Assembly: GCF_013426735.1 (NCBI RefSeq)
Contig: NZ_AP023272.1
Span: forward strand, 1,904,501-1,968,500
Reading direction: 5' to 3'
DNA: 64,000 nucleotides
From: Agrobacterium vitis
GTDB taxonomy: Bacteria; Pseudomonadota; Alphaproteobacteria; Rhizobiales; Rhizobiaceae
Below are positions 37,951 to 45,830 of the stretch, piece after piece. How positions within the stretch are numbered: the stretch's first letter is position 1; each line of letters starts with the position of its first letter. Below the pieces are notes generated by a model, which was not told the origin of the DNA, searched no databases, and saw only the letters and a list, made by a program, of their open reading frames with translations. Position numbers and translations under genes: made by a program.

Positions 37951-38143
37951 TTTTTGCTATCCATGGATGTATGGGGCGGTATGAAACATGGGCAAAACGT
38001 GAGGACGTGACGAGACCGTCATCTTTTTGCGCTGCGATGCCTTTACAAAGTCACTCGATCGCAGCGAATAAAGAATGATCTGGTGTCTTTTCAGATCTGT
38101 GAGGTCCGTGAATTGCCAGAGACTGGAAAAGAAAGTTTCATCC

Positions 38144-38899
38144 ATGCTGTCTCACGCAAAAGCCATTCTGCCGCAAGCCGCTGACGATCATGTGTCCTGG
38201 CCTGCGGATGGAGAAATATTCGATGTGAACCGGCTGGAATTGCGGGTCAAGCCTGGAGATCATCCGTTTCATAGTGCGCATCGCGATGCCATTCACCGAA
38301 ATTGGCAGGCCGAGTCGGCGGCCAATCCGGCTCTTTTCGATGGCGCCATGGTGTTGTTTGACGAATTGCAGATCGGGCAGGGAGCGGTGACTGGCGCGGG
38401 ACACCTTATCCCTTATTCGACCTTTTTGTTTTGGCGTCGTCAGGCTGAGCCACAGAGCGGCTATCACCTGTTTGGTTTTCCTGTACTGATTTCGGCCGAT
38501 GGTGCCTTGATCGCGGTGGAAATGGCCGCTCACACCGCCAATGCAGGCCGGGTCTATTGTCCGGCGGGCTCGCTCGATGCTTCGGATATCATCGATGCTA
38601 TGGTCGATGTCGATGCCAATATGCGCCGCGAAGTGCAGGAAGAAACCGGACTGTCGGTGGATGATGCGGTGATCGATCCGCAATTGCGGGGCTATCGTCG
38701 AGGCCGCCGGGTCACGCTGTTTCGGGTGTTTCGTCTGGCCTTGCCCACTGAGGCGATTTTCGAGCGAATCGCCGCTCATATGGCTGTCGATGAAGAACAG
38801 GAAATTGCCCGCGCCGTAGCCATTCGCTCGGCGGATCGCAATGCGCATGATTACACGCCAGACATGTATCCCCTGCTGGATTGGATTTTTCCCGGCTAA
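38144..38899 (+). CDS. NUDIX hydrolase
   Basis: This 251-residue protein has a NUDIX box with the expected REVQEETGLSV core, preceded by PAGSLD, near residues 145-175. NUDIX enzymes cut nucleoside diphosphate-linked compounds. It is longer than most, with about 140 residues before the box that show no clear second domain. ATG 38144 is used; the frame is open upstream to 38075. Substrate unknown. A PhzF-type gene follows at 38974 in the same direction. Confidence 0.85.
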   Translation: MLSHAKAILPQAADDHVSWPADGEIFDVNRLELRVKPGDHPFHSAHRDAIHRNWQAESAANPALFDGAMVLFDELQIGQGAVTGAGHLIPYSTFLFWRRQAEPQSGYHLFGFPVLISADGALIAVEMAAHTANAGRVYCPAGSLDASDIIDAMVDVDANMRREVQEETGLSVDDAVIDPQLRGYRRGRRVTLFRVFRLALPTEAIFERIAAHMAVDEEQEIARAVAIRSADRNAHDYTPDMYPLLDWIFPG

Positions 38900-38973
38900 G
38901 TGGCTGGTTCGCCTTGCATGGCTGGCGCTGCTCGTGCAGTTTGCTGGCATTGTAACGGCGACTGGAGGCTTGT

Positions 38974-39891
38974 TTGGCTCGACACTATTGCATTTACGAC
39001 GTCTTCACCGACAAAAAGCTGTGCGGCAACCCTTTGGCAATCGTGTTCGATTGCGAGGATCTCGATGACGATGCGTTGCAGGCGATAGCGCGGGAATTCA
39101 ATCTCTCGGAAACTGTTTTTGTCTTTCCGTCCGTCAATGTCGCGCATGTGGCGCGTATCCGGATTTTCACCCCCGGGCGCGAGCTTCCCTTTGCCGGTCA
39201 TCCCACGGTTGGCACGGCGATCGGCCTGGCTGAAAAGGCTCATCAGGATCGTGAGGGGCCGCTCGATCTGGTGTCGGTGATCGATGAAAAGATTGGTCCG
39301 GTGCGCTGTGCCGTCAGCCTGAGGCCGGGTGAGGCGAGCTTTGCCGAATTCGATCTGCCGAAAACCTCCACCCAAATTCAACTGCCGCTCGACCGTCAGG
39401 GAATCGCAGATGCACTTGGCCTGAAGCCGAACCAATTGCTTTTCGAAAACCATCTGCCGTCGATCTGGTCGGCTGGCGTGCCTTTCCTGCTCATTCCGGT
39501 CAGCAGTCTGGGAGATGTCGAAAGCATCGAGTTCGATCCGCAACTCTGGGAGCGGGCCGCTCCTTTCTGTGACGGCGCGCTGACCTCGGCTTATGTCTAT
39601 TGCCGTGGTGGTGTTCACCACGCGGCGGACTTTCACGCCCGGATGTTTTCCCCCGATATGGGCATAGCCGAGGACCCGGCCACAGGTTCAGCGGTGGCGG
39701 CGCTTTCCGGCGCTATCCAGCATTTCGACGCGCTGCCAGACGGCCACCATCCGCTGCTGATCGAGCAGGGCGTGGAGATGGGGCGCCCCTCCTTCATCCA
39801 TCTGCATATCGATACCAAGGAAGGCAAAGTTTTCCGTGCCCGCATCGGCGGCACCGCCATCCGCATTGCTTCCGGCATGCTCGATATTTGA
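38974..39891 (+). CDS. PhzF family isomerase/epimerase-like protein
   Basis: This 305-residue protein opens [20 protein letters not shown], the usual PhzF start, and has the catalytic-Glu region NLSETVF near residue 46, [18 protein letters not shown] in the first half, and [15 protein letters not shown] in the second. The fold is that of diaminopimelate epimerase. In phenazine producers PhzF isomerises dihydro-hydroxyanthranilate, but no other phenazine genes are near, so its substrate is unknown. The start appears to be TTG 38974 after GGAGG. Confidence 0.88.
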   Translation: MARHYCIYDVFTDKKLCGNPLAIVFDCEDLDDDALQAIAREFNLSETVFVFPSVNVAHVARIRIFTPGRELPFAGHPTVGTAIGLAEKAHQDREGPLDLVSVIDEKIGPVRCAVSLRPGEASFAEFDLPKTSTQIQLPLDRQGIADALGLKPNQLLFENHLPSIWSAGVPFLLIPVSSLGDVESIEFDPQLWERAAPFCDGALTSAYVYCRGGVHHAADFHARMFSPDMGIAEDPATGSAVAALSGAIQHFDALPDGHHPLLIEQGVEMGRPSFIHLHIDTKEGKVFRARIGGTAIRIASGMLDI

Positions 39892-40029
39892 TTTTCCTTG
39901 GTTTTTTCGGGTTTTGATTTTTTTTTCCGTTTCATGTCATTTTTTTCGAAACGGCGCTGGACAAGGCGAGGCAACCCCTTTATATCCCCGCTCACGGCAG
40001 CGATGAAGCACAAACCAAGCGCTGCGGGC

Positions 40030-40105
<76 letters not shown>

Positions 40106-40130
40106 AAAATCAATAAGTTAGCAGATTTTT

Positions 40131-40200
40131 GCGACCAATTTGCGCCGGTTATGCGACCGTGCGACTTGGTCGCTTTGTCGTACGGTCGCACGGGTTTTTT
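40131..40200. repeat. GCGACC repeat cluster beside attL, with hairpin and T-run
   Basis: Four exact GCGACC or GGTCGC sites (40131, 40153, 40168, 40184), plus GCGAC at 40161, lie within 60 bp. TGCGACCGT (40152) and ACGGTCGCA (40182) form a 9-bp stem that encloses a GCGAC-TTG-GTCGC hairpin; TTTTTT follows. They may be integrase arm sites, a terminator, or both. Confidence 0.6.
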
Positions 40201-40276
40201 CACCCATTTTCTCCCATTGCCTGCTTTAGCAAGAACTGTAGGATAGCGCGATCTTGGATTGCGCTGTGGGGGTATA

Positions 40277-40555
40277 ATGCTGGGCGTTCGAACGTTTGTC
40301 TTGGGTATGGTGATTGTTGGTCTGGCGGGGTGCGTTACCGCGCCCAAGGGCCTTTTCCATCGTGTGAGCGATGGCCAGCGGGTGGATGCCAATCCGCAGC
40401 TTCTGGCGGAGTTTCAGCAGGCGCGGGTGATATGTGATGGGGAAGCGTCGAAAGCCGCGCTCACGTCCACCGAGCGGGACCGCGCCATACATTCCTTGAA
40501 TGTGAATTTGGTGTTTGACGCCTGCCTTGCGCAGAAGGGCTATGTCAGGCGGTAA
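40277..40555 (+). CDS. Small lipoprotein
   Basis: This 92-residue protein has a short signal peptide ending in a lipobox (VIVGLAGC), so it should be lipid-anchored at its Cys. The mature part has two further cysteines (VICDGEA and FDACLAQKGY). It lies between attL and the integrase operon, on the opposite strand, where phages often carry host-modifying genes. No family was recognised. ATG 40277 is preferred to TTG 40259. Confidence 0.65.
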   Translation: MLGVRTFVLGMVIVGLAGCVTAPKGLFHRVSDGQRVDANPQLLAEFQQARVICDGEASKAALTSTERDRAIHSLNVNLVFDACLAQKGYVRR

Positions 40556-40571
40556 AGGATTGGGGGCAATC

Positions 40572-40874
40572 ATGACGCCACGAGATTATGCAAAATTTGG
40601 GACCGGTATCGCTGCGCTACTGCTGTTCGCGGCGTTGGCTCCGTGGTCCTACGGGTTTTATTCTCTGCTTCGCCTGGTGGTGTGTGCGGCGGCGCTGTAC
40701 GCGGGCATTCAGCTGCTCGAGCGGGATAGGAATATCTCTATCGGCCTTTTCGTGGTGGCCTTTATATTCAATCCGTTGCTGCCGCTGCATCTGACCAGGG
40801 AGATATGGTCGGTTCTCAATGTAGCGGCAGGCGTGTTTATGGGGTACGTGACGGTCAAGCTTGCTCGGCAATGA
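40572..40874 (+). CDS. Small inner membrane protein, unknown
   Basis: This 100-residue protein has three or four hydrophobic segments (for example GIAALLLFAALAPWSYGFYS) and the loop LLERDRNISIGLF. It begins 16 bp after the lipoprotein gene and may share its transcript. It could be prophage cargo expressed during lysogeny. Its function is not known. Confidence 0.65.
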   Translation: MTPRDYAKFGTGIAALLLFAALAPWSYGFYSLLRLVVCAAALYAGIQLLERDRNISIGLFVVAFIFNPLLPLHLTREIWSVLNVAAGVFMGYVTVKLARQ

Positions 40875-40886
40875 TGTGTTGGTTGC

Positions 40887-41216
40887 TCATTCGGGGTCTT
40901 TGCCGCTATCGCCCGGTTTCGGGATATTGATCTGGAGTGGTTTTATGAGCGCCATAAGGCGGCTGTGTTCAAGCGCGATCAGTTCGTCTGCCGTCCAGCC
41001 ATTTTGATCTCTTGGTGGTAGGCCGATCTGCCGGCGGCATTCGTCGGTGATAAGCTCGGCTCCCATTGCTTCTAGAATATTATTGATGGTGTAATACGCC
41101 TCGCTCTGTATTTTGGGTGCAATGAAGACCAGCAACTCACGCATGAAGAGAGCTGTGATCTCGTTGGCGCGGCGCTTGCGGATGTTGATTTCGGTCGCGG
41201 TGATGCCGTTTTTCAT
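40887..41216 (-). CDS. Phage protein, unknown
   Basis: This 109-residue, mostly helical protein begins MKNGITATEINIRKRRANEI and has no recognised domain. It is the last gene of the leftward integrase operon; its ATG overlaps the end of the preceding gene (ATGA-type junction at 41213-41216). No function is proposed. Confidence 0.6.
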   Translation of the reverse strand: MKNGITATEINIRKRRANEITALFMRELLVFIAPKIQSEAYYTINNILEAMGAELITDECRRQIGLPPRDQNGWTADELIALEHSRLMALIKPLQINIPKPGDSGKDPE

Positions 41217-41437
41217 TTGGTTTCCTTCTCGTTCTGAGGATTGTTTGCCCATGTCGCGAGCATTTCGGCGTGCGCTCTGGAGGCGAACACGGCGCCATTG
41301 CTGCTAATCCCAGTCATTTCCTCGGCAATTTCCCCTGTGACGTTGACGCCGCCGCACTGCCGATCGGCAACAAACCAGAAAGGCCAATTCTCGGCTTTAT
41401 CGCTGGCGGACCGGGCGAAGTATCTCGGCAATTTCAC
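41213..41437 (-). CDS. Phage protein, unknown
   Basis: This 74-residue protein starts at GTG 41437, overlapping the integrase stop by a GTGA junction, and its stop overlaps the next gene. It has PFWFVADRQCGGVNVTGEIA in its middle and no recognised domain. The two overlaps argue that it is a real, translated gene. Confidence 0.6.
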   Translation of the reverse strand: MKLPRYFARSASDKAENWPFWFVADRQCGGVNVTGEIAEEMTGISSNGAVFASRAHAEMLATWANNPQNEKETK

Positions 41438-42621
41438 TTGCTCTCTCCCTCATGCCAGCGAACCATTTTCGCCATGGCGCTGTCGGCCAGTTCTTCATTC
41501 AGGGCCAGATAGTGTTTCATCACCTCGTTGGCGGTCTGGAAGCTGTGGCCGGTGATGGCGCAGATTTCCGGGATGGTGCAGCCAGCCATGGCAAGCCATG
41601 TCACGGCGGTGTCGCGCAGATCCTGATCGCGGAGCGTTTTCAGGCTGGGCATGGTCTTGGCGGCTTCGCTGCGCAGGTCTTCGAAGCAGTGGCGGTAGTA
41701 GTCCGCCTTGAATGGTTGCCAACGTCTTTCGTCCAGAATGACATTGGGCGAGATCACGCCCGCTTCCTTGCGGCGCTGCATGGCGGCGTCGATCCGCACG
41801 CGGAAGGTCTCGGCCTTGGGAATGGAGACCAGCGCGCCGGTCTTGCCCTGGCGCAGCTTGATGCGGCCGTTTTCGTGGCCGGTGTGGATGAAGGCCAGCC
41901 GGTCATTCTGCCGCTGGCCCGACCAGACCGCGAAAATCACCATGTCGCCCATTTCCGGGCGGCCGCCAGCGTCGGCTACCTTCACCAGATGGTCGATTTC
42001 CTTGATAGTGGCAAAGCGGATACGCGGCGGCGGCGTTTTCATTTTCAGCTTATGGGCCGGATTGATCAGCATGGAAGGTAGGTGGCCGCGATCCATGCCC
42101 CATTGCAGGGCGATGCCCAGCACACGCAGCACGGCATGGGCGGTGTGCAGCCCGCATTCTGTGCGCAGCTTGTCATAGAGGCCAAGGCAGATCTGTTTGC
42201 TCAATGCCTCGGCTGCCGAATACCAGATATCTTGCGCGCGCTTTTCGATGACGCCGATCTTCTGGCGGTAGTCCCTGATGGTATTGGGCTGGCGGTCGGC
42301 CATGTCGGGGTTTCTGGCGGTGTTCAGCCAGTTTTCCAGTAGGTTTTCCAGCGTGAGACCGCGCCGCGCTGGAGCGGCTTCTGTGGCGGCGCGCGGACGG
42401 CCCGGCTTTTTGCGGCGGTTCTGGCGGGCTTCTTCCTCCAGCTGGCGCGCGAAGCTCTGCGACCAGGCGCGGCACTCGGCCTCCTTTAGCCAGTTGCCTG
42501 CCTCGTCTTTCAGATCCTGCCCGGCATGGCCGCGCGCCCGCAACGTCTCCGATGGATTGAAACGCGGACGGCCATTGCGCCAAGCGACATAGCGGATTTT
42601 CGGGGTGGATGGTTTTGCCAT
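41434..42621 (-). CDS. Tyrosine-type site-specific integrase
   Basis: This 395-residue recombinase integrates and excises the phage at the tRNA-Lys gene. The N-terminal part has a basic Arg/Lys-rich arm-binding region (GRPRFNPSE, RRKKPGRPR). Catalytic residues are likely Arg237 (SGQRQNDR), Arg336 (DLRDTAV), His359 (TGHS) and Tyr371 (KHYLALNEE); the usual His of HxxR is Asp333. ATG 42621 is used. It reads towards attL and lies in a leftward operon together with an excisionase-like gene at its far end. Confidence 0.92.
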   Translation of the reverse strand: MAKPSTPKIRYVAWRNGRPRFNPSETLRARGHAGQDLKDEAGNWLKEAECRAWSQSFARQLEEEARQNRRKKPGRPRAATEAAPARRGLTLENLLENWLNTARNPDMADRQPNTIRDYRQKIGVIEKRAQDIWYSAAEALSKQICLGLYDKLRTECGLHTAHAVLRVLGIALQWGMDRGHLPSMLINPAHKLKMKTPPPRIRFATIKEIDHLVKVADAGGRPEMGDMVIFAVWSGQRQNDRLAFIHTGHENGRIKLRQGKTGALVSIPKAETFRVRIDAAMQRRKEAGVISPNVILDERRWQPFKADYYRHCFEDLRSEAAKTMPSLKTLRDQDLRDTAVTWLAMAGCTIPEICAITGHSFQTANEVMKHYLALNEELADSAMAKMVRWHEGESK

Positions 42622-42623
42622 GA

Positions 42624-43130
42624 CTAGATCCGAAAGATTTCGTGGTTGATGCTGTAGACCGATCCGGGCGCGATGCTGCTGCCACCGGTCGAGACGATCC
42701 AGCCGTGCTCCCAATGGGAGAAGATGAAGCTTGCTTCCTTCGCGCCACATTCGGCCTTGTTGGCGCGGAGGCGGTCGCCGGGTTTCAGGATGGGGCGCAA
42801 GGCCTGGTCGGCCAAGTAACTGCGCAGCCGGTTTGTTGCTGCCTTTTGGCCGAATGTGGGGAAGCTATCCCATCTTGCATCCAGTTCGCGGCTGGTCTCC
42901 GGCTTATGGAGGGCGGCGAAGGCCAGCCACTCCATGGCGATGCCTCTTTCGGCCTGCTCGCGCGTGGCATTATGGCAAAGCAGCTTGCCATTGATGATGC
43001 TCTGTACCGTAAACAGGCCGCTGTCTTCGCGGATCTCGTGGCCTGTGTTCCAGATTTTGGGTTCGAGAATGTTGGCCACGAAGCGGCCCGTTCTGGTGAG
43101 TTCGAGTTCGGCTTTGATGATGGTCGTCAT
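42624..43130 (-). CDS. Phage protein, unknown
   Basis: This 168-residue protein has no recognised family. It has a region around CHNATREQAERGIAMEWLAF and ends in a stretch rich in Ser and Gly (SHWEHGWIVSTGGSSIAPGS). ATG 43130 is preferred to 43169. The gene lies 2 bp from the integrase start in the same operon, so coupled translation is probable. Confidence 0.65.
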   Translation of the reverse strand: MTTIIKAELELTRTGRFVANILEPKIWNTGHEIREDSGLFTVQSIINGKLLCHNATREQAERGIAMEWLAFAALHKPETSRELDARWDSFPTFGQKAATNRLRSYLADQALRPILKPGDRLRANKAECGAKEASFIFSHWEHGWIVSTGGSSIAPGSVYSINHEIFRI

Positions 43131-43140
43131 TTCGCGGCCC

Positions 43141-43308
43141 TCAACCGAATATTTGCAGGCAGGCTGCAAGGGTGAAGAAGATCAGGGATAGGACCGCAAA
43201 AACCCGGGCCTCTTCCTTTTTCTTTTTCAGGTCCGAAAGCAGATCCCCCATGACGGCTGCGAAAAAGGCAGCTATAAAATAGAGAATGATCGATATGGCT
43301 GTGATCAT
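43141..43308 (-). CDS. 55-residue membrane protein, unknown
   Basis: This short frame codes for 55 residues with two hydrophobic segments (ISIILYFIAAFFAAVMGDLL and VLSLIFFTLAACLQIFG) joined by a charged KKKKEEAR loop, so a hairpin in the inner membrane is likely. Its start ATG (43308) overlaps the stop of the preceding gene by an ATGA junction, and the next gene starts 10 bp on. The overlap and the clear layout support it as real. Confidence 0.65.
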   Translation of the reverse strand: MITAISIILYFIAAFFAAVMGDLLSDLKKKKEEARVFAVLSLIFFTLAACLQIFG

Positions 43309-43559
43309 TTCGTGGCCCTCACGATTGCCCGGCTTTCCTGTTCGATCAGGCTTTGCCGTTTCAGGTTGGTTTCCAGCAGCAGCGCGCCACCGAGGAAGAG
43401 GGTGAGGCCCATGGCGGCCAGCGCCAGGCCGTCGCGTAGGGACGGCATGTAGAGCGGCACGGGCTTCATATGGGTGCCGATGTCATAGGCGCGCTGTTGC
43501 TGGCATTGGTCGGGCTGGCAGGCGCATTCTCGGTGGGTGCGGAAATCACAGCGGGTCAT
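43305..43559 (-). CDS. Small phage membrane protein, unknown
   Basis: This 84-residue protein has one hydrophobic segment (LALAAMGLTLFLGGALLLET) and a Cys-containing N-terminus (CDFRTHRECACQ) with Gln repeats. Both ends overlap neighbours by 4 bp (ATGA). It is likely a single-pass membrane protein of the leftward operon, with unknown function. Confidence 0.6.
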   Translation of the reverse strand: MTRCDFRTHRECACQPDQCQQQRAYDIGTHMKPVPLYMPSLRDGLALAAMGLTLFLGGALLLETNLKRQSLIEQESRAIVRATK

Positions 43560-43993
43560 TGCGCGCTACCGGCCAACGGCTTCAAAAAATCGAATAGCTT
43601 TTCCGGCTTTGCGTATCTCCGGTCTGAATTAAATCCGGATGCGCCTTTAATGCGGAACTCGTGCGTGACCTCGCCGTAAAATCGATCAAGGCCAATATAT
43701 TCGACAAAGCCGAAATTGTGGCTCTCGTAGAGCCTGCCCGGTTCCAGTTTGAGGGTAGAAGGCGGAACTGGCGTTGCGTTCGGAACACAAACCGGCGGAG
43801 CCTCGCCGCCGCATTCCACAGCGATGAAGGCGCGTCGGTTCCATGCTATCTCGGCGTTTTCAGTTGAGCCTTGGTCTTCTGCGCCTTCGGCATCCGGCCC
43901 CATTGCATGGCACTTCGTGCATTCTATGAGGTTGGTGAAGGTTTCCAGTTCGGTGCTGCCGCAAAACGGGCAGGGCAAAAATGTCTCGGTCAT
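43556..43993 (-). CDS. Lar-type restriction alleviation protein
   Basis: This 145-residue protein opens with the zinc-binding CPFCGS...ECTKCHAMGP pattern of the Lar family, which protects phage DNA from host type I restriction. The rest (residues about 70-145) is an extension with LEPGRLYESHNFGFVEYIGL that is not part of the short Lar core. It overlaps the next gene by 4 bp. A terminator lies just upstream of it, so its transcript may start nearby or depend on antitermination. Confidence 0.75.
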   Translation of the reverse strand: MTETFLPCPFCGSTELETFTNLIECTKCHAMGPDAEGAEDQGSTENAEIAWNRRAFIAVECGGEAPPVCVPNATPVPPSTLKLEPGRLYESHNFGFVEYIGLDRFYGEVTHEFRIKGASGFNSDRRYAKPEKLFDFLKPLAGSAQ

Positions 43994-44008
43994 TTCCTAT
44001 CTCCGGAC

Positions 44009-44051
44009 AAAAAAAGCCCGGCGGCGTACACGATACAGATCGCCGCCGGGC
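44009..44051 (-). terminator. Rho-independent terminator inside the leftward operon
   Basis: On the minus strand GCCCGGCGGCG and CGCCGCCGGGC form a perfect 11-bp stem around 14 bases, followed by seven T. It stands between the upstream small genes and the Lar gene. Confidence 0.85.
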
Positions 44052-44105
44052 AGGTGGTGCGCTGGCCGGGCAAACGGACAGCGCCTGGGGGTATGGTGAA
44101 GGGAT

Positions 44106-44175
44106 GCAGCGGGCCGGTGGTCCGCCACCAATCCCCAGATCGTGGATGATCGATGGGGATGAACCGGCCCGCTGC
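44106..44175 (-). ncRNA. Nested inverted repeat, candidate structured RNA
   Basis: A perfect 13-bp outer stem (GCAGCGGGCCGGT at 44106, ACCGGCCCGCTGC at 44163) encloses a GGTGG/CCACC hairpin and an ATCCCC/GGGGAT stem. It lies in a 290-bp stretch without genes, just before a strong terminator on the same strand, so a small RNA ending near 44009 is possible. Confidence 0.45.
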
Positions 44176-44283
44176 TTTCACGACCGCGCGCGGGAGGTCG
44201 CGTGGCCGAAACTTGTGCCGTCTCTCCGGCTGTCACCCCAGTTTAGGAGCCGAGTTACCCTCGGTTGAGGTCCACCAACCCGG

Positions 44284-44412
44284 TCAATAGATCGTGTCGT
44301 TCTCGTCGATCTTGTGAACCCAGAAGGCCAGGATGAGGCCGACGATGATCGCGGCAAACACGCAGGCGATGATGCCGAGCGTCATGCCAAGGGAAAAGGA
44401 CAGCCAATCCAT
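44284..44412 (-). CDS. 42-residue membrane protein, unknown
   Basis: This frame codes for 42 residues: one long hydrophobic segment (LGMTLGIIACVFAAIIVGLI) and a short charged tail (HKIDENDTIY). A single-pass inner membrane protein is likely. Its ATG at 44412 overlaps the stop of the preceding gene by an ATGA junction, which supports translation. No family was recognised. Confidence 0.6.
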   Translation of the reverse strand: MDWLSFSLGMTLGIIACVFAAIIVGLILAFWVHKIDENDTIY

Positions 44413-44693
44413 CACTGCACCATGCGAAGCGAGGCGCGACGATTGCGGAAGAGCTGGCGCGTGTTGCTGCCGGTTTCCTGTTCGCCGCGGATCATTGCGG
44501 CGGTGACGACGAAATTGACGCTTTCGGCGCGGGCGTCATGCGCGCTGGATTTGAGGGTTGCCTGATCTTCCTCATCCAGAGGGCCAGCCAAGGACAGGGC
44601 GGCAATCAACTGGTCGGACAGGTATTTCTGGCGGGCGGACAGATTGTCCAGTTCCATGATGATCTCGCGGATCGGCTGCTTGCGCTGGGTCAT
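44412..44693 (-). CDS. Phage protein, unknown
   Basis: This 93-residue protein is mainly helical with many charged residues (IMELDNLSARQKYLSDQLIA and DEEDQATLKSSAHDARAESV) and has no membrane segment. Both ends overlap neighbours by a few bases. A coiled-coil or small regulatory role is possible, but nothing specific can be read. Confidence 0.6.
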   Translation of the reverse strand: MTQRKQPIREIIMELDNLSARQKYLSDQLIAALSLAGPLDEEDQATLKSSAHDARAESVNFVVTAAMIRGEQETGSNTRQLFRNRRASLRMVQ

Positions 44694-44959
44694 TGGTTTT
44701 CGCCTGTGAGTTTGTCGATCACCAGTTTCCCCGCAACGGTGAGGGTAAGGCTGTTGCCGCTGATCTGAAGCAGGTTGAAGCCCACCAGCGCCATGATGGA
44801 GCTGTGTTTGAAAGACTTCTTGCCTGCCAGCCAATAGCCAGACTTGAAACGGACGATCTTGTAGAAGTTGATGGTGCAAAGCGCGTCCTGCTGATAGCTT
44901 GTCAGCGCCTTGCGTGGATTGTTGATGGCCGGATTGTCGGCCAGAGGCATGGCGATCAT
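44690..44959 (-). CDS. Phage protein, unknown
   Basis: This 89-residue protein has the central pattern FYKIVRFKSGYWLAGKKSFK and no signal peptide or clear domain. It overlaps the genes on both sides by ATGA junctions, as part of the leftward operon. Function unknown. Confidence 0.6.
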   Translation of the reverse strand: MIAMPLADNPAINNPRKALTSYQQDALCTINFYKIVRFKSGYWLAGKKSFKHSSIMALVGFNLLQISGNSLTLTVAGKLVIDKLTGENQ

Positions 44960-45159
44960 GGCCGCACCTCCCGGCCCATGCAGCGCTCATAGGCGCTGGC
45001 TGTAACCACGGCTGGCAGTGTTGCTTCCTGCCCGACCGGAATGCCGCCGCAGGTGCCGCAGGCGTGGGCTTCCATCCAGAAGGACATTTTCTGTACGCAA
45101 GACAAACGCTTGTATCGGTCTTGGTCGATCGATACGGAACCGCAGCGGCAGCCGGTCAT
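44956..45159 (-). CDS. Small Cys-rich phage protein, possible zinc binder
   Basis: This 67-residue protein has pairs of cysteines (GCRCGS, SCVQ and ACGTCGG) and a late CMGREV. The spacing would allow a small zinc site. It overlaps its neighbours by 4 bp on both sides. Its role is unknown. Confidence 0.6.
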   Translation of the reverse strand: MTGCRCGSVSIDQDRYKRLSCVQKMSFWMEAHACGTCGGIPVGQEATLPAVVTASAYERCMGREVRP

Positions 45160-45437
45160 GCCCGTGCCCCCGCGTAAGCCTCATGCAGCGCCAGGCGCTG
45201 GGCGGCGATGGTGGGTGGCAGCGTGGTCTGTGCCGGTGTGGCGGTGGTGGCAGCGCCGTAGCTTTTCAGCCATTGCTCGATAGCGGGGCGCGACCAGCGT
45301 TTGCGACCGGGCAGGCGCTGGGGCATGCCGTGGCGGTCTGTAAGGGTGGTGACGAGACGCAGAAAATAACTCGACGTGTACCCCAAAGCGGCGGCGATCT
45401 CTGCCGCGTCTATTGTCTGCTGATGCAGGGGGATCAT
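45156..45437 (-). CDS. Excisionase-like helix-turn-helix protein
   Basis: This 93-residue protein has a short helix-turn-helix region (TIDAAEIAAALGYTSSYFLR) followed by a wing-like MPQRLPGRKRWSRPAIEQWL, the layout of excisionase or MerR-like phage proteins. It is the first gene of the leftward operon that ends with the integrase, which fits a role in excision. ATG 45437 is preceded by GGGAG. Cys is absent. The assignment to excision is inferred from fold and position. Confidence 0.65.
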   Translation of the reverse strand: MIPLHQQTIDAAEIAAALGYTSSYFLRLVTTLTDRHGMPQRLPGRKRWSRPAIEQWLKSYGAATTATPAQTTLPPTIAAQRLALHEAYAGARA

Positions 45438-45489
45438 TTGCAAAGCTCCCGTTTGCTAAAATGCTTACGGTGCTTAGAGGTAAGCGAAA

Positions 45490-45509
45490 TTGCTTATTAT
45501 GGCAAGCAA
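45490..45509. promoter_or_regulatory. Left operator, TTGCTTATTA-N4-AAGCAA
   Basis: TTGCTTATTATGGCAAGCAA lies 53 bp before the first gene of the leftward operon. It matches the right operator at 46507-46526 in 15 of 20 positions, including all outer half-site bases but the last. A weaker GCTTA-GAGG-TAAGC lies at 45472-45485. It is the likely CI binding site that shuts off the leftward promoter. Confidence 0.65.
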
Positions 45510-45598
45510 TATTTGCAATGATGCTGATTTCGTATCAGCGCATGTTTTGAGGGCGTGCCTCGTGGCTGCTGCAATATGTGCAGCCTGACCGCTTTTTG

Positions 45599-45815
45599 CA
45601 CGTGCAGAAATTCAGCGAACGCCTAAGTGTTCACACGTGCAAAATGTCATTCGTTCTGTGGATAAGTTTTCAGCGGCTTGGAACGGAGCCTGAATTTTAC
45701 ACGTGCAAAAAGATTTGCCGCGACGGCAAAACATCACGTGCAAAATGTCATCAAACCTGTGGATAAGTTTAGGGAGCGGCGGTTGGATTTCCGCACGTGC
45801 AAAAATTCAGTGCGG
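45599..45815. repeat. Tandem modules with CACGTGCA motifs and DnaA boxes (candidate phage origin or partition site)
   Basis: CACGTGCA occurs at 45599, 45634, 45700, 45735 and 45794. The first two pairs are each 35 bp apart, and the modules repeat every 101 and then 94 bp. Each complete module holds one perfect DnaA box (TGTGGATAA, at 45657-45665 and 45758-45766), also 101 bp apart. CAAAATGTCAT follows the second motif in both modules. There is no good reading frame here. Confidence 0.75.
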
Positions 45816-45830
45816 CACGTCGCTTTTGGG

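Noticed and set aside
41452..42081. 209-codon plus-strand frame opposite the integrase
   Set aside because: Shadow of the integrase; no ribosome site and no family.
45599..45815. CRISPR array interpretation of the CACGTGCA repeats
   Set aside because: The repeated motif is only 8-18 bp, spacing is 35, 66, 35 and 59 bp, and the intervals between motifs are themselves repeated, unlike unique spacers; no cas genes are near.
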